Of a stretch of 64,000 nt of DNA, positions 59,645-64,000 are shown one piece after another. Made by a program: the position numbers and the translations under genes. Under the pieces are notes generated by a model. The model saw nothing but the letters and a program-made list of their open reading frames with translations. It had not been told where the DNA came from and searched no databases. The stretch spans positions 4,030,001 through 4,094,000 of the forward strand of contig NZ_CP137734.1 of assembly GCF_033406955.1 (NCBI RefSeq), given 5' to 3'. Every line of letters begins with the position of its first letter. The first letter of the stretch is position 1. The stretch comes from Streptomyces violaceoruber (GTDB lineage Bacteria > Actinomycetota > Actinomycetes > Streptomycetales > Streptomycetaceae).

Positions 59645-61888
59645 CTACCGCTCCACCCGTATCCGCCGGGTCTCGCTCACCTGGTCGATCTCCGACACCC
59701 GGACCGTCGCCCTCATCGTCCAGGTGCCCGGGAGCGGCAGGGTGACGGTGTTGGCGCTCCAGTAGCCGCCCCGGTCGACCAGGTCCGCCTCGATGGGGCC
59801 GACGTCCTTGTCGGGGAGGGTGAAGGAGAGGCGCAGTTCGGGTACGGCGGCCAGGCTGCCGTCGGGGCCGAAGACGACGGCCTGGACGGCGTTGTCGCCG
59901 GTGCGGCCGGGGTCCAGGGTGATCTGGACCGTGCCGCGGCCCGAGGCGCCGATCTCGAACGGGATCGTGGTGACCGACGCGGGCAGCACACCGCCCGCCG
60001 GTACGGCCGTCCGCGCCGCCTCGTCCGCCGCACGGCCGGGCAGGGTGGCGGTGAGCACGGTGGTGACCCCCAGCACGACGGCGGCGACGATGGCCTCGAC
60101 GAGGACGGACCGGTACAGGCCGCGCCGGAGGGCGGGCTCGGTCCCGGTGCCGGCATCGGGCGGGCGCGGTGGCCGCGGTGGCTCCGGGGGTGGGCCGCCT
60201 GCCGGTTGCGGTATCCGCTCGTGCACGCGGTCGGGCTCGCGTACGGCGGCAGGCTCCGTCGCCAGGGCCGTCGTCCACCTCCGGGACACCGCCGCCGCGG
60301 CCAGCAGCGCGGCCACCAGGAGCACCTTGACCAGCAGCAGTCTGCCGTACGTCGTTCCGGTGAGCGCCTGCCAGGAGCCGAGGCCCCGCCATGACTGGTA
60401 GACGCCGGTGGTCACCAGGACGGTCACGGAGGCGAAGGCGACACGGGAGAAGCGGGTGACGGTGGCGGCGTCCGCGGAGACGCGCAGGGTGAGGATCAGG
60501 GCGGTGAGGCCGCCCAGCCAGACCGCGGTGGCGAGCAGGTGCAGGGTGAAGGACGTCATCGCGAGGGGCACCTGGATACCGGCGGAGGCGTGTTCCGCGG
60601 CGGCCCAGGTCAGGGCGAGGCCGACGGCCAGGGCGATGCCCACCGCGCCGGCGAGGAGGGTGCGCTCCCCCCGCCGGTCCGCGCGGGACGCCCGGACGAG
60701 GAAGAGCGCGACCGGGGCCAGCAGCGCCAGCCTGATCAGCAGCAGCACGCCGGGGCGCGCGGTGAGGGTGTCGGCGAGCGCGGCGGCGTCCAGGGCCGAC
60801 GACGGGCCCGTACCCGCCTCGTACGGGGCGCGCAGCACCAGGAGGGTGACGGTGGCCGCCAGCAGGGTCCACCAGCCCGCCACCAGCGGGCGGCGCAACG
60901 GGGCAGGGTCCGGCGGACGGCACAGGGCGACGAAGGCGGCGGTGCCGATGAGCAGGGCGGCGGCGAGGTAGGCGAGGTAGCGGGCGAGTTGGTGGAGGCC
61001 CGCGGTCAGCGGGTCCTCGGTGGGGCCCGTGTCCACGGGTGCGGACGTCTGCGACGGCTTGCCCACGGAGAAGGTGAACGCGCCCGACACCGGGTGGCTG
61101 TCGGCGGACACCACCCGCCAGGCCACGGTGTACGTGCCCTCCCCCAGGCCGTCCGGCAGCGCGACCCCGGCCGTGTCGGACCGGCCGTCCGCATGCCCGG
61201 CCGCTCCGGTGCGGACGCGGTGACCGCCCGGGTCCAGGACGCGGAAGGAGTCGTCGCGCAGGCCGACGGACTCGCTGAAGGTCAGGGTGACGTGGCCGGG
61301 GGCCCGCTGGAGGACCGTTCCGTCGGCGGGGTCGGTGGAACCGAGGGCGGCGTGCGCGGACGCCGGTCCGGCGCCACCGAGGAGGAGCAGGACCAGCAGG
61401 GGGCCCAGCAGCACCAGGCGCCGGAGTGCCCGGCTGACCGGGAGGTCCGGGAGGCTCCGACTGACCCGGAGGTCCCGGCTGGCCCTGAGGTCCCGACGGT
61501 CCCGGGGGACGCGACAGGCCTGGCCTCGGCTGGCCGGCAGGTCCCGCCGGTTCCGCCGGTTCCGCCGGAGCCAACGGGCCTGGCCCGGCCGGCAGTCCCG
61601 GCTGGCCCTGAGGTCCCGACCGTCCTGACCGTCCAGGGGGACGCGACAGTCCCGGCCCCGGCCGGCCCGGCGGTCCCGGCTGGCCGGTGCGTCCCGGCGG
61701 TTCCGCTGGAGCCAACGGTCCCGGAGGTCCCGACCGCCCCGGCCGGCCTGGCGGGCCCGGCCAGCCCGGCCCTGGAGACCACGAGAAGTGCTCCCGTCCC
61801 CTCGGTCCCCGTGGTCCCACCGCTGTGTCCGGTCGCGTCCTCCCCCTCGCCCCCGGCGTCCAGCGTGCGCATCGTCACCACGGCTCAC
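59645..61888 (-). CDS. CopC-CopD fusion, copper resistance/uptake protein
   Basis: 747 residues. The core is a signal or membrane segment (LVLLGPLLVLLLLGGAGPASA, residues about 158-178), then a CopC domain starting at His179 (HAALGSTDPADGTVLQRAPG) with the second copper site in RVVSADSHPVSGAFTF, then eight or more CopD membrane helices. The first 157 residues are an Arg/Asp-rich stretch coded by a GC-rich repeat, odd for a protein exported through the membrane. The start at 61888 has GGAGA upstream; a GTG at 61414 is an alternative that removes this extension. It likely binds and imports copper. Confidence 0.82.
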   Translation of the reverse strand: MSRGDDAHAGRRGRGGGRDRTQRWDHGDRGDGSTSRGLQGRAGRARQAGRGGRDLRDRWLQRNRRDAPASRDRRAGRGRDCRVPLDGQDGRDLRASRDCRPGQARWLRRNRRNRRDLPASRGQACRVPRDRRDLRASRDLRVSRSLPDLPVSRALRRLVLLGPLLVLLLLGGAGPASAHAALGSTDPADGTVLQRAPGHVTLTFSESVGLRDDSFRVLDPGGHRVRTGAAGHADGRSDTAGVALPDGLGEGTYTVAWRVVSADSHPVSGAFTFSVGKPSQTSAPVDTGPTEDPLTAGLHQLARYLAYLAAALLIGTAAFVALCRPPDPAPLRRPLVAGWWTLLAATVTLLVLRAPYEAGTGPSSALDAAALADTLTARPGVLLLIRLALLAPVALFLVRASRADRRGERTLLAGAVGIALAVGLALTWAAAEHASAGIQVPLAMTSFTLHLLATAVWLGGLTALILTLRVSADAATVTRFSRVAFASVTVLVTTGVYQSWRGLGSWQALTGTTYGRLLLVKVLLVAALLAAAAVSRRWTTALATEPAAVREPDRVHERIPQPAGGPPPEPPRPPRPPDAGTGTEPALRRGLYRSVLVEAIVAAVVLGVTTVLTATLPGRAADEAARTAVPAGGVLPASVTTIPFEIGASGRGTVQITLDPGRTGDNAVQAVVFGPDGSLAAVPELRLSFTLPDKDVGPIEADLVDRGGYWSANTVTLPLPGTWTMRATVRVSEIDQVSETRRIRVER
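61440..61785. repeat. GC-rich degenerate repeat in the CopC-CopD 5' region
   Basis: Repeated 9-bp-like blocks such as GGTCCCGGCTGGCCCTGAGG and CGGTTCCGCCGG. All frames are open. The frame at 59526-61820 reads as a collagen-like Gly-Pro-X run and the CopC-CopD frame as an Arg/Asp-rich run. Two longer copies of a GGTCCCGAC..GACGCGACAG block occur. Confidence 0.8.
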
Positions 61889-61975
61889 GTCGTATCTCCG
61901 TCGTCGGGGCCCACTGCCTCGGGGATACGTACGGACGCGGAGGCCGTCTCGCTCAGCGGGTCGCCCGGTGTTTCC

Positions 61976-62770
61976 TCACCACGACGGGCGGGCCGTCACC
62001 CCGCCGTCCACCACGAGGTCGTGACCCGTCACCCAGGACGCCAGCCGCGAGGCCAGGAACACGCACGCGTCGCCCACGTCCTCCGGGCGTCCGAGCCGTC
62101 CCGTCGGTGCCGCCCGCCGCCACCGCCGTACGCCCTCCGGCCAGGCCTCGGCGAGTCCCTCGCGGTCGACGAGGCCGGGGGAGACGGAGTTCACCCGCAC
62201 GCCCCACGGGCCGTACTCCAGCGCCGCCGACCGGGCGTGCATCACCACCGCCGCCTTCGAGGCGCTGTAGTGCGCGTGCGCGGGAGCGGGGGCGCGGGCC
62301 TCGATGGAGGCGATGTGGGTGACCGTGCCGCCGCCGTCCTGGGCGCGCATGACGGCGGCCGCGGCCTGCGTGCACGCGAAGACGCCGGTCAGGTTGGTGT
62401 CCACCACCGCCCGCCACTCGGTCGCCGTCATGCCGGGCAGTTCCCGCAGCGGCTGCACGCCCGCGTTGTTGACCAGCGCGTCGAGCCGTCCGCCGCCCCA
62501 CTCGGCGGCCTCCCCGACCAGGCGACGGCAGGCGTCCTCGTCGGTGAGGTCGGCGCGCAGGACGGTGGCGCGTCCGCCCCGGCCGCGGATGCGTTCCGCC
62601 ACCTCCCGCGCCGACTCCACCGTCGTACGGCAGTGCACCGCCACCGCCGCGCCCTCCTCGGCGAAGCGCAGTGCGATCCCCCGGCCGATGCCGCCGCCCG
62701 CGCCGGTGACCAGGGCGATCCGTCCGTCGAGCAGGTGTGTGGAGGCGGCGGAACGGGGCGCGGGCGTCAT
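61976..62770 (-). CDS. Short-chain dehydrogenase/reductase
   Basis: 264 residues. NAD(P) motif VTGAGGGIGRGIAL, the NNAGVQ signature, and the catalytic triad region with Tyr-x-x-x-Lys in HAHYSASKAAVVM; PGLVDREG follows. It oxidises or reduces a ketone or alcohol. The ATG at 62770 overlaps the cupin stop (ATGA), so it belongs to the operon with cupin and acyltransferase. Confidence 0.9.
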   Translation of the reverse strand: MTPAPRSAASTHLLDGRIALVTGAGGGIGRGIALRFAEEGAAVAVHCRTTVESAREVAERIRGRGGRATVLRADLTDEDACRRLVGEAAEWGGGRLDALVNNAGVQPLRELPGMTATEWRAVVDTNLTGVFACTQAAAAVMRAQDGGGTVTHIASIEARAPAPAHAHYSASKAAVVMHARSAALEYGPWGVRVNSVSPGLVDREGLAEAWPEGVRRWRRAAPTGRLGRPEDVGDACVFLASRLASWVTGHDLVVDGGVTARPSW

Positions 62771-63264
62771 GGGCGGCACAGTGACACGATCCGGGCCGCC
62801 TCGGCCGGGTAGCGCGCCGTGAGATCGGCGGCGTCGCCGTGCTCGTAGTCCCCGTAGGTGAAGCCCGGCGCCATCGTGCAGCCGAAGAGCGACCACGCGC
62901 CGCCCGCGCCCACCCGGCCGCCCATCCACGTACCGGCGGGCACCGTGTACTGCACGTGCTGCCCGCCCAGGACGTCCGGTCCCAGCACGGCCGTACGCGC
63001 GCTGCCGTCCGGGGCGAGGAGGAGCAGTTCGAGGGGATCGCCGAGGTAGAAGTGCCAGACCTCGTCGGCGGGCAGGCGGTGCAGGGCGGAGAAGTCGCCC
63101 GGTCGCGCGGTGAGCAGGGCGACGATGGCGGAACCGGCGGGGCGCCCGTCCGGACGCCCGGGGCCCGCCCAGGTGCGCCGGAACAGCCCGCCCTCGCGCG
63201 GAATGGGCTCCAGTGCGTAGTGCGCGATCAAATCTTCGGCGGTCGGTGTCGGCGCGGGAGTCAC
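62767..63264 (-). CDS. DUF985 cupin family protein
   Basis: 165 residues. It starts MTPAPTPTAEDLIAHYALEP and has the DUF985 pattern REGGLFRRTW, ADEVWHFYLGDPLELLLLAP, VPAGTWMGGRV and APGFTYGDYE. The cupin fold is likely; the substrate is unknown. The GTG start at 63264 overlaps the acyltransferase stop (GTGA). Confidence 0.85.
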   Translation of the reverse strand: MTPAPTPTAEDLIAHYALEPIPREGGLFRRTWAGPGRPDGRPAGSAIVALLTARPGDFSALHRLPADEVWHFYLGDPLELLLLAPDGSARTAVLGPDVLGGQHVQYTVPAGTWMGGRVGAGGAWSLFGCTMAPGFTYGDYEHGDAADLTARYPAEAARIVSLCRP

Positions 63265-63881
63265 GCGCCGAACGCTACCTCCCGCCGCAGGAAGGCCAGT
63301 TGCGCCTTCTTCTCCGGCAGGTACACGTCCGGCAGGTCGACCTCGGGCAGGACCACCGCGGGACCGGCGGTGAAGCCCTGCTTGAGGAAGCGGGCGATCG
63401 CCTTCTCGTTGGCCACGTCCGGGTCGACCACGATCCGCGTCCGGTCCAGGCCCAACAGCACGTACGCCATGAGGGCACCCGACAGCGCGGCGGTCCAGCC
63501 GGGGCGCGTGCCCTCGGTTCCGGCGGGGGCGAGGAGCAGGTGGACGCCGATGTCGCCCGGCTCGGCGGCGTAGCACTCGCTCACCCGGTCGGCCGCGGGA
63601 TCGTAGGTCTGGAGCAGAGCGGCCGGCTCGCCGTCCTTGACGACCAGGAATGCGTGGTGGGTGTCGAGGGTGCCCATGTGGGCGTACACGGCGGCGACCT
63701 GGTCGCGCGTCAGGTCGTTCATGCCCCAGAAGGCGGCCCGTTCCTCGCCCACCCAGCCGTGGACCACCGCGGCGTCCGCGGCGGGGACCAGGGGCAGGAC
63801 GCGGACGGTGCCGAAGCCGTCGAGGTGCTGCTCGTGGACCGGGGTGCGGGCGGCGTACGGGGTCGCGGGTGCGTCAGTCAT
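63261..63881 (-). CDS. GNAT acyltransferase, siderophore type (IucB/AlcB/DesC-like)
   Basis: 206 residues. It resembles siderophore acetyl/acyl transferases: EERAAFWGMNDLTRDQVAAV, LDTHHAFLVVKDGEPAALLQ, TYDPAADRVSECYAAEPGDI, GVHLLLAPA and IVVDPDVANEKAIARFLKQG. Such enzymes acylate an N-hydroxylated diamine. The ATG at 63881 overlaps the stop of the gene on its right, so the operon is tight and the upstream gene may supply the hydroxylated amine. Confidence 0.78.
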   Translation of the reverse strand: MTDAPATPYAARTPVHEQHLDGFGTVRVLPLVPAADAAVVHGWVGEERAAFWGMNDLTRDQVAAVYAHMGTLDTHHAFLVVKDGEPAALLQTYDPAADRVSECYAAEPGDIGVHLLLAPAGTEGTRPGWTAALSGALMAYVLLGLDRTRIVVDPDVANEKAIARFLKQGFTAGPAVVLPEVDLPDVYLPEKKAQLAFLRREVAFGA

Positions 63882-64000
63882 CGGATTCCTTCGTGAGCCG
63901 GTCGAAGTCGGTGACCACCGGGGCGAGTTCGCCGCCGAGCCACAGGGGCTGCTGGTCGTGGTGGTGGGGTGAGCCGGGGAGGCCCGAGGCGCCGTGCGGC
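63874..64000 (-). CDS. C-terminal end of an upstream gene (partial at window edge)
   Basis: The frame closing at 63874-63876 reads PHGASGLPGSPHHHDQQPLW then LGGELAPVVTDFDRLTKESD. Only about 41 residues are visible. Its overlap with the acyltransferase start and the siderophore-type neighbour suggest a lysine or ornithine N-oxygenase, but this cannot be tested here. Confidence 0.6.
   Translation of the reverse strand, partial: PHGASGLPGSPHHHDQQPLWLGGELAPVVTDFDRLTKESDD

Noticed and set aside
59526..61820. A collagen-like protein (Gly-Pro-X repeats)
   Set aside because: The collagen-like part occurs only where the GC repeat is; the rest of this frame is a shadow of CopC-CopD. Kept only as part of the repeat observation.
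1..64000. CRISPR array
   Set aside because: No regularly spaced 24-40 bp direct repeats with unique spacers were seen; the tandem arrays found (17121, 55197, 61440) have no spacers.

Overview
The window is high-GC actinobacterial DNA, almost certainly a Streptomyces chromosome. It carries bldC, an Lsr2 paralogue, a DUF3073 gene and a valine/leucine dehydrogenase of Streptomyces type. The split purine genes (purM, purF, purL/Q/S, purC, purD), dnaX and the SRP RNA lie in an order that, from memory, matches the S. coelicolor core region around purF to dnaX. GTG starts, GTGA/ATGA stop-start overlaps and strongly GC-biased third codon positions are typical of the genus.

Layout. (1) 1-6.2 kb: the end of a metallophosphoesterase gene, a tRNA cluster (Glu, Asp, Phe), a long DEAH helicase (hrpA), and a second tRNA-Asp followed by a tandemly duplicated terminator. 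(2) 6.3-18.4 kb: a short DUF6274-like gene, bldC, a hypothetical gene, vdh, DUF3073, purM-purF, then accessory genes (META lipoprotein, mycothiol-dependent isomerase family, a broken lipoprotein gene, an M23 peptidase, an ArsR-type regulator, a Uma2 nuclease-like gene). (3) 18.4-35.6 kb: purL-purQ-purS, the Lsr2 paralogue, three glycine tRNAs bracketing an ABC transporter plus two-component system, purC, a dimethylformamidase-like protein, an M48-like membrane protein, purD, dnaX and the SRP RNA. Together the purine genes cover the PRPP amidotransferase, GAR synthetase, FGAM synthetase, AIR synthetase and SAICAR synthetase steps.

(4) 35.65-55.16 kb is accessory DNA inserted at the 3' end of a tRNA-Ser(GGA) gene. 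Three near-identical copies of an 88-bp att repeat (35681, 50628, 55071) split it into two tandem elements. The first, about 15 kb, is an intact-looking actinomycete integrative and conjugative element (AICE): integrase, excisionase, a repeat-rich origin candidate, a helicase-like Rep, a primase-polymerase, an FtsK-type transfer ATPase, a C5 DNA methyltransferase, a DUF2637 spread-type protein, a Pycsar-effector-like membrane protein, and a GntR regulator with paired 18-bp operators. Its distal end carries a three-gene toxin-antitoxin-chaperone (TAC) module: a HigB-like toxin, a HigA-like antitoxin and a SecB-like chaperone, all with overlapping stop and start codons. The second, about 4.4 kb, has no integrase and looks like a decayed cis-mobilizable passenger: a 5'-truncated CoiA-like nuclease gene, a frameshifted IS701-type transposase, an IS5-type fragment, a secreted protein and a small membrane protein.

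(5) 55.2-64 kb is chromosome again: an ArsR/SRPBCC pair, an aquaglyceroporin, a formaldehyde-dehydrogenase-like ADH, a CopC-CopD copper protein with a strange N-terminal extension, and an overlapping operon (acyltransferase of siderophore type, DUF985 cupin, SDR) running off the right edge.

Most notable are the TAC module in an AICE, the att tandem array, the orphan Pycsar-effector-like protein, and the dual-frame methyltransferase gene. Family assignments come from motif recognition without database searches.
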